Source: Kitagawia praeruptora
Lineage: Eukaryota; Streptophyta; Magnoliopsida; Apiales; Apiaceae
Assembly (NCBI GenBank): GCA_037693485.1
Contig: CM075348.1
Location: 129,281,609 to 129,345,608, forward strand
DNA: 64,000 nt
Direction: 5' to 3'
Shown here: positions 49,401 to 61,794 of the stretch, piece by piece
Layout: every line of letters starts with the position of its first letter
Numbering within the stretch: the stretch's first letter is position 1
Made by a program: the position numbers and the translations under genes
Notes under the pieces: generated by a model
Told to the model about the DNA's origin: nothing
Databases searched by the model: none
The model's input: the letters and a program-made list of their open reading frames with translations, nothing else

Positions 49401-52400
49401 CAGTGTCTGGGTTTGGAATTTCTGCAGAGACTAAAGCATCAATTTGTTCAAAAGTTTTAGGCCTATCATCTGGGTGTAACCATATAAGCATATGTGCATG
49501 AGGCAGACCACGTTTTTGAAACTCAATAACATGCATTACTACACAAAGTCAACAAAAATAATAATATATGGTTAGAATGTATTTAAAAAAAAATAGTTGA
49601 TATAAAATTAATTTGGTTTTCAATAAAACTTAAAGAAATCGTACCTCCTATGCAACGGCCGAAATAGTTTTTCTTTTTGACCAGATCGATAAGCTGGTCA
49701 ACTTTTAATTTAAAAACTCTTGAAACGACGTCAGGGGCATCAACAACATCAACACCAGTTAAGTATTTGAGCATTCGTTGAATTTCTGGCCATTTGGTGT
49801 TACATGTCATGGTCAAGAATAAAGAAGGATGGCCTAAGGTTCGACAAATAGCCAAAGAATCCTTAAAATACTGGTTCATATAGCGTCTACCACCTGTGAA
49901 AGAGGCAGGAAGAATGATTGGTCTACCAACATTAGATGGATTGTGGTCACCCTTTTGTACTGCATCCCTAATATTATGATATAGATCAGAACGTATAGTA
50001 GTTTGATGTCCACTAATCCAATCCAATATGTATTGCTCAATTGCGGTAAATGCATCTACAACGTATTGCTGCCACAAACGTCCACCTAATTAAATGTGGA
50101 GTCAATCCTGTAACATGTGAGGTTAAAATTAATGAGAATGCTATCTAGACATAAGAAAGTAGAATTACAAAAAATTAAATTTACAACTAATGAAAACACC
50201 TTCTGTTGGACGTATCATTAGTTTGTAATTGTAGTACTCTTTCATGGTAACGTTTTCTCGAGATCCTCTTTCATCTGATTCAAGTGTTTGTTCAACTTCT
50301 GGATCTTTGCGAGGTTGCTTATCAGGCTTATTTAAAGGGATTTCAAGGTGAAATCCTAAATCTCCATGTGGAAAGAGGATTGGATATTGTAGTTGCATAA
50401 AGCGTGCATCTGTTTCAAAAATCCTCTGTAATCCGTCTACCTATGAATCAATTACCGTATCTCTATATCCCTTAGTATAATCATCTGTCACAATCAATCC
50501 TGCAACCTCATTTGATGGCCCAATGTGGTTTGGTCGACCACTTTCTGAACTTGAGGATATAAGCACCAATTTGAATTCATCTACTGCATTATGTTGCACT
50601 CTATCCCGGGCCATACGAAAACCTTTTACCAACTTGTTATGTTCATCCAACATTTGCAACAAAGACTCAACAATTTCCTGATCAATAACTTCACTGCTAC
50701 CATTAAACGCATTAATTCTATTATTGATTTCATCTTCTGTGTCATAAATGTATAACTGACAGAACTTCGGAACCTCTCCATCAGGTGGTAGAAAGCTTCC
50801 TATTAAGTGATAATTTTGGCCACGAAGTTTGAAACAGTAAGGAGCACCACCTCTGTTGATCCTATGATCAATCTTGCCACCAGTAGAAGTCATTGCAAAC
50901 ATACAATTGTACATTCTAATATTTTGCTTGAAATGTTTAGTTTTCATACCACCAGAGAGGAGTGTAGCTAGAGGTTCAGGAGGTTGCTTTTCCTTTTTAA
51001 GATGAACCTGTCCATTTTTACAACATAGTGAGAATGTTGGTGCTTTATTAGTTGACGCCTTATTGTTCCTCTCTTCATTCCACATCACAGCCTCACATTT
51101 TGAACATTTTTTGTTTGGACAACCAATATCCATGTAACGATTCCAAAAATCTTGCTGGCTATAATAATTTTCATAATCAACCTCTTCAATATCACCTGTT
51201 TGAATGACAATTGCTTAATTATGAATTATACAAAACTAAAATTAATTAAATAAAGATATAAACTATTACACTCAAATGAATACCTTGTTCAGATGTATCA
51301 CTTTCACTACTAAAATTGTCCTCAACAATGTTGAAATCATTGATCAAATTCTTAATTCCAGAACTCTCACCAACTTCAAAACTACTTTTTACACCCTCCA
51401 TCTTTGAATCAATTGGAACTGGAATAGTCCTGCAGAAAGTGACGGTACTTTGGCCAGATTGATCTACATATGTAGGGATATTGTTATTCTGGTTCTTTGG
51501 TGTATTACCTGATAACAAATGACAAATAAAAAAATATAATATGTTATATAAGGCTAATCTCAAATATACTACTTCATATTAATTTATTTCTGGCAGCCTA
51601 CTTTGGAATGTAGTCACAGGTGTCATAGTAGAACTATTTGAGAGATTGGAACCTGCTAAAACATAGAAAAAGTTGATATAATAAATTTTGATCAGAATTT
51701 ACATGTCGCTTAATTATACAAAATTATAGAAGTAACCATGACGCAAATATACAGCTCTGGCCTGGTGAGCAATGGATTGGCGATTTGCCTGATGATGTAG
51801 ATCTAAACAACAAATTCTGATCAATTGTTGCCAAAGGAGGTCTAGACTTGGCAGCATTTCGTAATAGTACATCAGACATCATCTTATCAACATTTTTCCC
51901 ACGAACTCGACTTTTGCTCACTGCATTCACATAATAGTATAAAAAATCAGATAGCATAAGCTTAATATTTAATCAAAAGAAAATATGCATAAATACCATT
52001 TTTTGGAGTCGTTTGAATGCTTTGACTGTCCAAGGGTGAAGAAGCATGAACTTTAAGGACTACATTCAAATAATAGTATGAAAAAATTATATAGGAAAAG
52101 CTTAATATTAAATCATATGAAAAAAGAAACAAATACCATTTTTTTGAGTAGTTTCAAAAATTTGACACTCTGATGGTGAAGAAACAGGACTCTGAAGTAT
52201 ACTTTGTGGCAGTTGTCTTGATCTCGTCCTATTTTCTGGTAAATTTGGACTACAATTCTCTTTATTATTTAAAGAAGTAGAATGAATTTGTTGCTGTAAG
52301 CCACGTCCACATCCGACTACTAATTGAAAACAGCAAATCAAACATTGTTAACATCAATACATATCATGGGAAAATAGGAAACCTTTGCAAAAGAAGGAAA

Positions 52401-52798
52401 AGAGAAATAACAAACATATACCATGGGATGTGTTTGTGGCATAAGCTACTGGTTCAGAAATAGGTTTTAATGTATGATCAGTAACCTTACTTGACAATGT
52501 TTTATCCACATTCTTTCCACGAACTCGACGTTTTGTACCTATACTCAAAGGAACACATGGACGTCAAACAGTTACTGAAGATTTAAGACATGGATTTCAA
52601 ATTCATAAATACCTTGATTTTCATCATTATTAATGCTCCCCAAAATTGTTTCGATATTTTGACTACGCACATGACGTTTTTTACCTGGATGATTACAAAG
52701 ATAAAAAGCAACATATAACAAACATTATTAATATAACTTACAACAAAGAATGAAAGAATGGATTAAGCACCTGATGAAGAATTTGTTACAGAATCCAT
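46407..52798 (-). pseudogene. Helitron Rep/helicase (RepHel), two in-frame stops
   Basis: A spliced gene; start at 52798 (MDSVTNSSSG). Seen in order: several small N-terminal exons with repeated basic motifs (RRVRGKNVDK); a Cys-rich zinc module (CPNKKCSKCEAVMW, near 51115); the Helitron-like N domain (YCFKLRGQNYHLIG, LQYPILFPHGD); the rolling-circle nuclease with the HUH motif in GLPHAHMLIW (near 49500) and the catalytic Tyr pair in KYLFKYCLKG (near 48985); and a PIF1-type helicase (46407 to about 48053) with Walker A GSGGCGKT, Walker B IIWDEAP, GGDFRQILPV, INKSQGQSL and AISRVTRPEGL. TAG at 50441-50443 and TGA at 48374-48376 lie in frame where sequence similarity continues on both sides. RepHel nicks, strand-displaces and re-ligates the element. 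As read, this copy cannot make the full protein. Confidence 0.92.
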
Positions 52799-53176
52799 CG
52801 GACAATTCTATATTAAGATTTTGCAGAAGATTGCGATAAAACTCTTAAACCATGATACTGGAGATGAAGAAATCGTTAGTTTTCCATTAGGTTTTTCAAA
52901 AAAGGATGAAAAGTACGAATGCTGATTCTGGAGGAAGACTAAACCAATTGAGAAAATTATGGAAATTTTGATTGAGATATAATCTCCGTAACTGATTTTT
53001 TTGAATTTCAAATAGATTATGGAAAGATATAACAGAATGGGTAAAATATTGGGTGGGTAAATGGATTATCCGTGGATAGTTACCAAAATAGCTTGATTTT
53101 AGTACAAAAGATGGGTCATGGGTAAATTTTTTTACCCATTGGGTAAATTCCTCATTACACTTTAAGAGTATATAGA
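52799..53176 (-). promoter_or_regulatory. Helitron 5' end and RepHel leader
   Basis: Holds the 5' TC terminus (53175-53176) and the promoter/leader of RepHel. Near the end, gggtaaa/tttaccca motifs repeat in direct and inverted form (53038-53145), possible Rep-binding sites. Confidence 0.5.
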
Positions 53177-53459
53177 TAAATTTGCTCATGGAACCACCCA
53201 TTTATATGTGTGTGTGTGTGTTATATTGTTTTGTGCGTTTACGTATTAAAGATGTGATTGAAGAGTTTTATGATAGTTAATGTTAATACAAGTTTCTATT
53301 ATACTTATATACGGATGAAGGTTCTTTTTTTGTATTGGGATATTTTTTATAATATTTAATTCGTAAATAATTATAATAGGTCTAAAATGATTAATAAGAT
53401 ATGGTATATGTTAGTGATTTGTGAATATTATAGTAATTATAACATATCCACATAAATTT

Positions 53460-54988
53460 ATATATGTATTTATGTTTGTACAAGTGTATGTATGTATAAA
53501 TATGAATATTAATTATACAGTAATTAATATATTACAAATAATGAAATATTAATAGATAATACAACAAAAATGTATGTATGTATGTATGTATGTATGTACA
53601 TATGTATGCTATATAGTATGTATGTATATATGTATATAATATTATAGTATATGTATGTATGTATGTACGTTTAAATATGCATATTAAATATACAATAATT
53701 AATAGATTACAAATAATGAAATATTAATAGATTATACCACATAAATGTATGTATATATTATATGTATGTATGTATGCATGCATGCATGCTTGTATGTATG
53801 TATGTACGTATGCATGTATAATTAATAGTTATGTTGTATGTATATATGTATGTATGTATGTATGTATATATGTATGTATGTTTGTATGTATGTATGTATG
53901 TATGCATGTATGCATGCATGTATGTATGTTATATAGTATGTATGTATGTATATAATATTATAGTATATTATTATATATCCACATAAATTTAAATATGTAT
54001 GTATTTATGTTTGTACATGTGTATGTATATATTAATTATATAACAATTAATATATTACAAATAATGAAATATTAATAGATTATACAACAAAAATGTATGT
54101 ATGTATGTATGTATTTATATATGTATGTATTTATGTATGTATATGTATGTATATAATACGTATGCATGTATAATTAATAATTATGTATGTATGTATGGAT
54201 GTATGTATGTATGTATGTATGTATGTATGTATGTATAAATATGAATATTAATTATACAGTAATTAATATATTACAAATAATGAAATATTAATAGATAATA
54301 CAACAAAAATGTATGTATGTGTGTATGTATGTGTGTATGTATGTATATATGTATGCTATATAGTATGTATGTATATATGTATATAATATTATAGTATATG
54401 TATGTATGTATGTTTAAATATGCATATTAAATATACAATAATTAATAGATTACAAATAATGAAATATTAATAGATTATACAACATAAATGTATGTATATA
54501 TTATATGTATGTATGTATGCATGTATAATTAATAGTTATGTTGTATGTATATATGTATGTATGTATGTATGTATATATGTATGTATGTTTGTATGTATGT
54601 ATGTATGTATGTATGCATGTATGCATGCATGCATGTATGTTATATAGTATGTATGTATGTATGTATGTATATAATATTATAGTATATTATTATGTTTCCA
54701 CATAAATTTAAATATGTATGTATTTATGTTTGTACATGTGTATGTATATATAAATATGCATATTAATTATACAACAATTAATATATTACAAATAATGAAA
54801 TACTAATAGATTGTACAACATAAATGTATGTATGTATGTATATAGTAGGTATGCACGTATAATTAATAATTATGTATGTATGTATGTATGCATGTATGTA
54901 TGCGTGTATGTATATATGCATGTATAATTATTTATGTATGTGTATGTATAATTAATAATTATGTATGTAATGTATGTATGTATATATG

Positions 54989-55022
<34 letters not shown>

Positions 55023-55150
55023 TGTATGTGTGTATGCATGTATAATTATTTATGTATCTGTATGTATAATTAATAATTATGTACGTATGTATGTATGTGT
55101 TTATGTATGTATAATTATTGGGATTATACATTATACAAATATTTATGTAT
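53460..55150 (+). repeat. (gtat)n microsatellite blocks in copy B
   Basis: Inverted counterpart of 26100-27340. Blocks of gtatgtat alternate at about 270-300 bp with a unit containing ttacaaataatgaaatatta and atgtttgtacatgtg, in six or so copies. Longer than the left array by about 450 bp, so repeat number has drifted. Confidence 0.9.
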
Positions 55151-55188
55151 GTAGTTAATGATTTTTAATATATACTCAAATGTTAAGA

Positions 55189-55243
55189 TAGATCAATTGG
55201 TTATGGTAGTGAAATTAGTTCCCAAGGTCATGGGTTCGAATCC
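55189..55243 (+). promoter_or_regulatory. tRNA-like segment with A and B boxes (copy B)
   Basis: tagatcaattgg (one mismatch to the A-box) and gggttcgaatcc (exact B-box) about 31 bases apart. Counterpart of 19457-19510 in copy A. Confidence 0.5.
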
Positions 55244-55359
55244 TCTATATAACAATATTTTTACAAATAATTGGAATTAGGTTCGGAGTGAGGTTCGGAG
55301 GAACCGAGCCTAGGAATTAATTTGCTCAGGGAAATTGGTGTAATAGATATATAATAGAT

Positions 55360-55671
55360 GTAACATGTATTAGATATATAATAGATGTAACATGTTTCTC
55401 TATTGGACCTAGATTTTACGTTTCAGCCGAAATTAAACTCAACTCAAGTTAAACTCATTTACAAGAGATTTTTGTTTTTTTATCAATTAACTAAATATAG
55501 TAATTGCTTATATAAAAAAACTAAACATAATAACTACTAATTTTTATTTTAACGATTAACTAATAATCAATTTACATAGAATAAAAATACCACAAATATA
55601 AAATTCTTACAAACTACAAAATAGAATTATTATATCAACTTAATCATTACAAGAAATCTAAGCCGCTTATT
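55360..55671. other. Intergenic DNA
   Basis: A 30-bp tandem repeat lies at the left edge (two to three copies of a tagatatataatagatgtaac unit). No gene seen. Confidence 0.5.
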
Positions 55672-56635
55672 TCTTATTCCCCATCAGACCTAGCCAACTT
55701 TGATGAACTAAGCGTCTGCATCAATTCTCATCCGGCTTAAATCATATCAATTTCGGTTAAGGTGCAACTTTGTATCTTTTTATTAAATGACCGACTATAC
55801 TTGGATACATTATTTTTATTTCGATTATATATAAGTATCGTATGTTTGTGTTTTAATTGTCCAATAAACTCAACAAAAAAACGATTATGACAAAAATAGA
55901 ATTGTAAACGATTTAGGTTTTCATCATCCCCATTCCATATTCTCCCAAGATTACTTCCCATTAGAATATTCAGTGGCCAACTTCAATAATTCTACGACTT
56001 ACTGAATTGTAGGCATCAATCCTTACCACATTACACCGATTTGTTTACATTATTAGACGTACCTATAGATAAATATTTTTTTTACAATGTTGGGTTGACA
56101 ATGTTATCATTCATAACTTACCTTCATGATCACTAATATATATTGTATCTTTCCTATTTCCCATCAGTCCTAGCCAACTTTGATGAACTAAGCGTATGCA
56201 TCAATTCTCATCCTGCATAAATCATATCAATTTCGGTTAAGATACTACTTTGTATCTTTTTATTAAATGACAGACTATACTTGGATACATTATTTTTTAT
56301 TTTGATTATATATAAGTATCGTATGTTTTGTGTTTTAATTGTCCAATAAAGTCAACAGAAAAACGAATATGACAAAAAAAGAATTGAAAACGATTTAGGT
56401 TTTCATCATCCCCATTCCAAATCCTCCTAAGGTTACTTCCCATTAGAATATTCAGTGGCCAGCTTCAATAATTCTACGACTTACTGAATTGTAGGCGTCA
56501 ATCCTACAACGATTTGTTTACCTTATTAGGAGTGCCTATAAATAAATATTTTTTTTACAATGTTGGGTTGGCAATGTTATCATTCATAACTTACCTTCAT
56601 GATCACTAATATATATATTTATCATTGTCCATACA
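55672..56635. repeat. Tandem duplication of a 0.48-kb unit
   Basis: Unit 1 (55672-56152) and unit 2 (56153-56635) align along their whole length (for example tagccaactttgatgaacta in both), with scattered substitutions. No coding potential recognised; the ORF on the minus strand of unit 1 is not conserved in unit 2. Confidence 0.85.
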
Positions 56636-59600
56636 TTTTAAAGTACGATATACTTTTCCTCATATGGCCTTTCTAGAAGGGGTCAATGTCCATATATGAT
56701 CAGTTTCTCGATTCCTCTGAAGCAAAATTTTTCTAGACCCTTGGAAGTTGATTCTTGAGAAAAACACACAAGTTACATTCAATGAAATGCATTCAATAGT
56801 TTTTTTCTTCGATACATCAATAAAAAATCTCTTTCCTTCATCAACTTAATTGCTAATGACTTTAATATTATATATATTGTTATTTCACCACCTTAATATT
56901 CAAAGGTAAAACATAAATGACCATAACCATTCGGAAGGCATCTTGAATTTACAACACGAATCAATGACAAAAGGTACAGAAACAATCTTAAAACCATTAA
57001 TTGTCATTTATTTTGAACCATTTTTTTAATACAAATATCATTTTAAATCAAACCCATTCGTTTTTCTTTAATTATCATTTTGATTATTTGTCCTTAAATT
57101 TGTTTTGTGGTTTCCTGTTAGTTAAACAAATCCAAGAGTGTAAAGTCAATTAATTAGTAAGTCCACATTAAAATTAACATTAAATTAGATTTACTAATGT
57201 TTAAATTAACGTTTTACAATTATCTTTCAAAATCAGAACCAACCATTTTTTTCATTATTAGCATTTTAAATATCTGTCCTTAAATTTAATTTGTTGTTTA
57301 CCATTAATTAAATGAAATTCAGGATTGTAAAGACAATTACCTAGTAAGTTCGCAATATATATAATATTAAATTAGATGTACAATTAGTTAAATATATATA
57401 AATTTGATGTGATACATGTGTAAATAAAATATTAATTTCAAAGATATATTTAATTAATTTATTATTTCAAAATTTATAAATTTATATTTTTTTATGTCTC
57501 ATATTTTTCTCCGCTTCTAACCTTTTTAACTTCCATCTTTTACAAGCTAATCAAATTGATGTATATGAAATATATGTGTTAACTTGACAAATTAAAATAA
57601 GTTGAAACTATATCATTGTAAATTTTGTTTATGGCATGTTGTGAGATTAACAGACAAATCTACTTGTGAGATTAACAGACAAATCTACTGCAAAAAATCA
57701 ATGTGTCTACATTTTTGAGATTATATCACACCCCGGCGAGCATTCTTATTCCTTCCTCAAACTAAGTATTACTACCGTAGTTGTATATCTACGAAGTGTT
57801 TGTATTTGACAATTTAAATTCTTAGATAGAGAAAAGTTGTTTATGAATGATGCTATTTTTTTGTAAGAGTTAATCACTTAATGTATCTACTTTTGCTTTT
57901 CTTACTAACAAAAATACCTACACACTTATTCACACACACATGCATGTTCTAAATTAAAGCAAATATAACTTTTCTCAACTTAATAATACTTATATTAATA
58001 TATTTGTTCGTGTGTCGAATACATATTATGACACAATTTTTTTGTTGTCAAAGTAGTTATAAAAATCACCCATCTATATTCTCCAAAATTATTTTTGTAC
58101 ATTGGTATTCAACTTTAACATATGTACTCTATAAGCTCAAGTCACGAAATTATATAACCTGCTAAGAGAATAAACTTTACCACTGCTTACTCCCTTAAAA
58201 GATGTTCAATTTTAGCCTTTTCTTATATTTTATGAATTTACATAATTGTTGGTGGATACTAAATATGAATGAATTTCATGCCATAGTTAATGATTGTTAC
58301 TGCCTATTCGAGAATATAAGGTGAATTTATTTTTAATTTTTTGGAAAATAAAATTTTCACTTTACTTTATTGGCAAGCCACTAGAACATACGCAAACAAG
58401 GAAAACAACGATATGTTATTAATGGGATATGTACTCTCTATAAAGTACTTTATGGTGTATGACTACAAACTTTTGTTGCCGCATTCGCATTCAAAAAAGT
58501 AAGAAAATATATGATAAGTATGATCGTTTGACCTGTGTCGTTAACGGTATTTGTAACATTTTTCTAACCTTTACGGTCAAGCGCAATTTTTTCTTAGGAA
58601 TAATTTGAAATTACTGAATGGTATATATAACTTTTTTATTTGATTAAAATTTATTATTTTAGTCTCTATTAGTGACATAACAAACACATTGATATCTGAC
58701 ATATTATGATAGAAAATTAACTAACTATATGTATGTCTTATAAGACTTTACGATTTTACAGATACATTGAATTAGGAAGTTACATTTATATATAACAAGA
58801 TTGCTCGGTTAATAGTGTGTTAAGGTCACTAGCAACGAGCTACTTCAATACGATGAAATTTCCATTTTACTTGACTTTATATGTAAATATTCATTTGTCA
58901 TGGGTTTAAATGCTTCCACACTTATGACATAAGATTTATTATATCACTCACTCACTCAATTTCTTATTTCTTATTATTATCCTTAATATAATTTATCCAT
59001 TATACGGGGAAAAAAAATGTAAACAGGCTTTCGAGGCTTAAGAGATTTTTTTTGAATTCCAACGAAATTTATTTATGAAATTAACAAAGTAAAAATTGAA
59101 CAAGAAACCAAGTTACTAGAAGTAATTTATGTGCAGTGCAGTTAGGGCTACACAACATTTCGATCTAGACAGGTAAATAAGACCGGACCGGGTCTATTAG
59201 TCCAAGACCCGGACCGGATCGTATATAAGCGACGGTTCGGTCTTCAGGCCTTCAAATATAAAAAATCTGATTTTCCGTCATGTCCGGTCAAAACCCAGAA
59301 AAAATCCGGACCGGATCAGGTTTGTGTATGTAATTGTTTTACATTACTTTATTTATTAAATTATATAATATATATATTAAATATTTAAATACATCATAAT
59401 TTAACAAACAAAATTAATAGATAATAAATTGATGAAATAGTAGAGATCAACATTACAATCTAAATAATTAAATTTAATCATTTATTTTTGATACTTATAT
59501 ATATTTTTGGTAATTATTTAATATCTTTTAGAAATATGCCTTCGGTACGTAGAACGGGTAAAATGCTAGTTCATTAATAAAAAGAAAAGAAAATTTAATT

Positions 59601-59653
59601 TATCTTTTTTTTTCTTATGAACATTTAGATTTAATATAAATAATAAAGATAGT
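56636..59653. other. AT-rich intergenic DNA with minor duplications
   Basis: An imperfect tandem pair covers about 57003-57195 and 57237-57385; a 26-bp direct repeat (gtgagattaacagacaaatc) occurs twice at 57640-57690. The part 59150-59340 holds repeated gaccggacc motifs and begins with agggctacacaac, resembling the element at 29063. No gene recognised. Confidence 0.5.
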
Positions 59654-60137
59654 AGGTAACCTGAGATATATCTCAGGTAACTTCCCTGAGATACCCATAT
59701 TTTATATGTAAAAATAGGGTGAACATTTTAGTAAATTCAGGATTTTTTAATTGGTCCTGCGAGCCCAATAAAATTTAGGGAATTTGACAAAAATACCAAC
59801 TTTTTAAATGATTTTTGCAAAAATACCATCTTTCTAAATAAATTGCAATTATACCATCTTTTAAAAAAGAAAAAAGATTTATTGCAAAAATACCATCTTT
59901 CCAATTCCCCTCCACCCTTCCTCCCTCCTTCCTCTCTCTTCCCTCCCTCCTGCTTTCATTTCAGCGCCTGGTACGTACTTTTTTTTTTTTTTTTTTTTAA
60001 GACGGGATGCTATTTGGGTTTCATGGCCCCGCCAGGGGCAATATGCAACTACATTCAACCACATTCAACTAAATGCAACTAAATTTCTGATTTCAAGTTC
60101 CATTTTTCAGTTGTCATTTTCGACCTCTTTTTTGAAC

Positions 60138-60170
<33 letters not shown>

Positions 60171-60173
<3 letters not shown>

Positions 60174-60738
60174 GGCTACTCCAATACAAACCTCCTTAAA
60201 ATACAAACCTACAAACCAAGCATAATCTAATATTTCAAGCTAATCTAATGACCAAACTAGGGGTACCCCAATACAAAAAATGCTTAAAATAATTGGCTCT
60301 ATCCAACAAAAAAAAATAAAAAAATAAAAAAAATTAAAAAAAAATCACTGTTCACGTGATGACGTGGCAGTGGATTTCACTGGTTAACGGTGCTTCGCAC
60401 CTTCTTGTACGGCGCTTCGCGCCTTTATCATTCTAAAGTTGTAAGGAATGGCAATCAATGGTAAAGGCAATAGACGATTGACGGGTGTGTCGAGGGCCTG
60501 CGGCCCTCATGACTACCTAACTCATCCGTTTACTGTCTTAAATGCTTCGCATTTTCACGGCAGTGATTTTTTTTTTTTTTCAAATTTTTTTTTTTTTTTT
60601 GGTGGATAGAGCCAATTATTTTAAGCATTTTTTGTGAAGGTACCCTTGGCGGAAACCTTAGAATACATGAAATATAATTAATTTAGTGTTGGTTTGTAGG
60701 TTTGTATTTTAAGATTGGTTTGTATTTGAGCACTTGCC
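60171..60738. mobile_element. Nested MITE B, itself containing another inverted element
   Basis: Inserted in a (ta)n run. Ends (gggggctactccaatacaaa and complement, about 48 bp) are inverted repeats. Inside, 60259-60650 has its own inverted ends (tgcttaaaataattggctct and complement), so this is a two-level nest. The core has several short hairpins such as gcttcgc and gggcctgcggccct. Confidence 0.75.
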
Positions 60739-61000
60739 TATATATATATATATATTAGAGTTCAAAAAAGAGGTCGAAAATGACAACTGAAAAATGGAAC
60801 TTGAAATCAGCAACTGAATGCAACCACATTCAACCACATTCAACCACATCAACTGCAACAGACTTCAAAACCATTTTTTTTTTAATGTGGGATGATTTTG
60901 GGTTGCATGGCCCCGCAGGGGCATATTCAACTTAATGCAACCACATTAACCACATTCAACTAAATGCAACCACATTCAACTTTTTAAGATTTTGGTGGAT

Positions 61001-61255
61001 TTGGGTTGCAAGGCCCCGCCAGGGGCAATATTCAACCAAATGCAACCACATTCAACTTTTTTAAAGGTGGGTGATTTTGGTGGATTTGGGTTGCAAGGCC
61101 CCGCCAGGGGCAATATTCAACCAAATGCAACCACATTCAACTTTTTTAAAGGTGGGTGATTTTGGTGGATTTGGGTTGCAAGGCCCCGCCAGGGGCAATA
61201 TTCAACCAAATGCAACCACATTCAACTTTAGTTGAATATGCCCCTGCGGGGCCTT
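61001..61255 (+). repeat. 85-bp tandem repeat, three copies
   Basis: The phase marker ttgggttgca occurs at 61001, 61086 and 61171, so the unit is 85 bp. Each unit carries gccccgccaggggc and caaccaaatgcaaccacatt. A degenerate fourth copy follows at about 61280. Confidence 0.88.
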
Positions 61256-61414
61256 GGAACCCAAAAGCAGTCCACCTTAATTTTGGTGGTTTTGGGTTGC
61301 AAGGCCCAGCAAGAGCATATTCAACTGAATTCAGTTACTGATTTCAAGTTCCATTTGTCAGTTGTCATTTTCGACCTCTTTTTTGAACTCTAATATATAT
61401 ATATATATATATAT

Positions 61415-61794
61415 GGGGTCCGGTCCCTGGCAAACGCATGCCAGGGACGGATTATTTGGCATACAACTTTTAAGCCGTTGGATCAACGATCCAACGGCTG
61501 TGATTTAAAAAAAAAAATTCGCACCTTACCGCATAAACTTTATGCGGTACGGAGTAATTACCAAAATGCCCTTACTGTTCACGTACCGCAGAAACTTTCT
61601 GCGGTACGGTGAACAGTAGATTTTTTATATGAAAACATGGGGGCATTTTGATAATTACTCCGTACCGCATAAAGTTTATGCGGTACGGTATTGTTTTTTT
61701 TTAAATCACAGCCGTTGGATCGTTGATCCAACGGCTTAAAAGCCGTATGTTAAATAAACCGTCCCTGGCATGCGTTTGCCAGGGACCGGGAGCC
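61415..61794. mobile_element. Nested palindromic MITE C
   Basis: Nearly a full palindrome of 380 bp within a (ta)n run. Inverted ends centre on gtccctggcaaacgcatgcc; inner pairs are ccgttggatcaacgatccaa and three taccgcata/tatgcggta hairpins. The flanks (ttcgacctc...gaactctaata and complement) are themselves inverted and also frame MITE B. Confidence 0.88.

Larger units (their letters stand above)
31137..53176 (-). mobile_element. Large gene-bearing Helitron (22 kb)
   Basis: Seen: on the minus strand the 5' end is A followed by TCTATATACTC (53176 downward). The 3' end is a GC hairpin (cgcgc-tac-gcgcg on the plus strand, 31152-31164), about 11 bases, then CTAG (31137-31140) and T. The exact empty site is kept in copy A at 27649/27650. 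It carries a Rep/helicase gene, two RPA70-like genes, a six-fold B3 gene, an F-box-like ORF and a coiled-coil-like ORF. Plant Helitrons with RPA genes are well known; the B3 gene is not something I know as a standard component. The Rep/helicase gene has two in-frame stops, so it may now depend on another source of transposase. Confidence 0.9.
30666..55358 (-). mobile_element. Helitron copy B (right arm), split by the large Helitron
   Basis: Read on the minus strand: TC near 55358, 3' hairpin gcccgtgc-ctt-gcacgggc (30677-30695) and CTAG at 30666-30669. Host-adjacent sequence beyond 55358 is a 30-bp tandem repeat (tagatatataatagatgtaacatg), which blurs the 5' edge. Without the insert 31137-53176 the copy is about 2.65 kb and non-coding. 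It lies tail to tail with copy A, 2.58 kb apart. Confidence 0.8.

Noticed and set aside
55189..55243. A functional tRNA gene
   Set aside because: A- and B-boxes are present but I could not pair acceptor and anticodon stems convincingly; treated as tRNA-like only.
19332..55358. A single giant TIR transposon or Maverick-like element bounded by the long inverted repeats
   Set aside because: Each arm has its own Helitron 3' hairpin and CTAG facing the centre, no target duplication fits the outer ends, and the genes lie in a separate Helitron with its own ends.
59843..60082. Pro/Phe-rich ORFs on both strands at the left arm of the foldback element
   Set aside because: Compositional frames in CT-rich arm sequence; no protein evidence.
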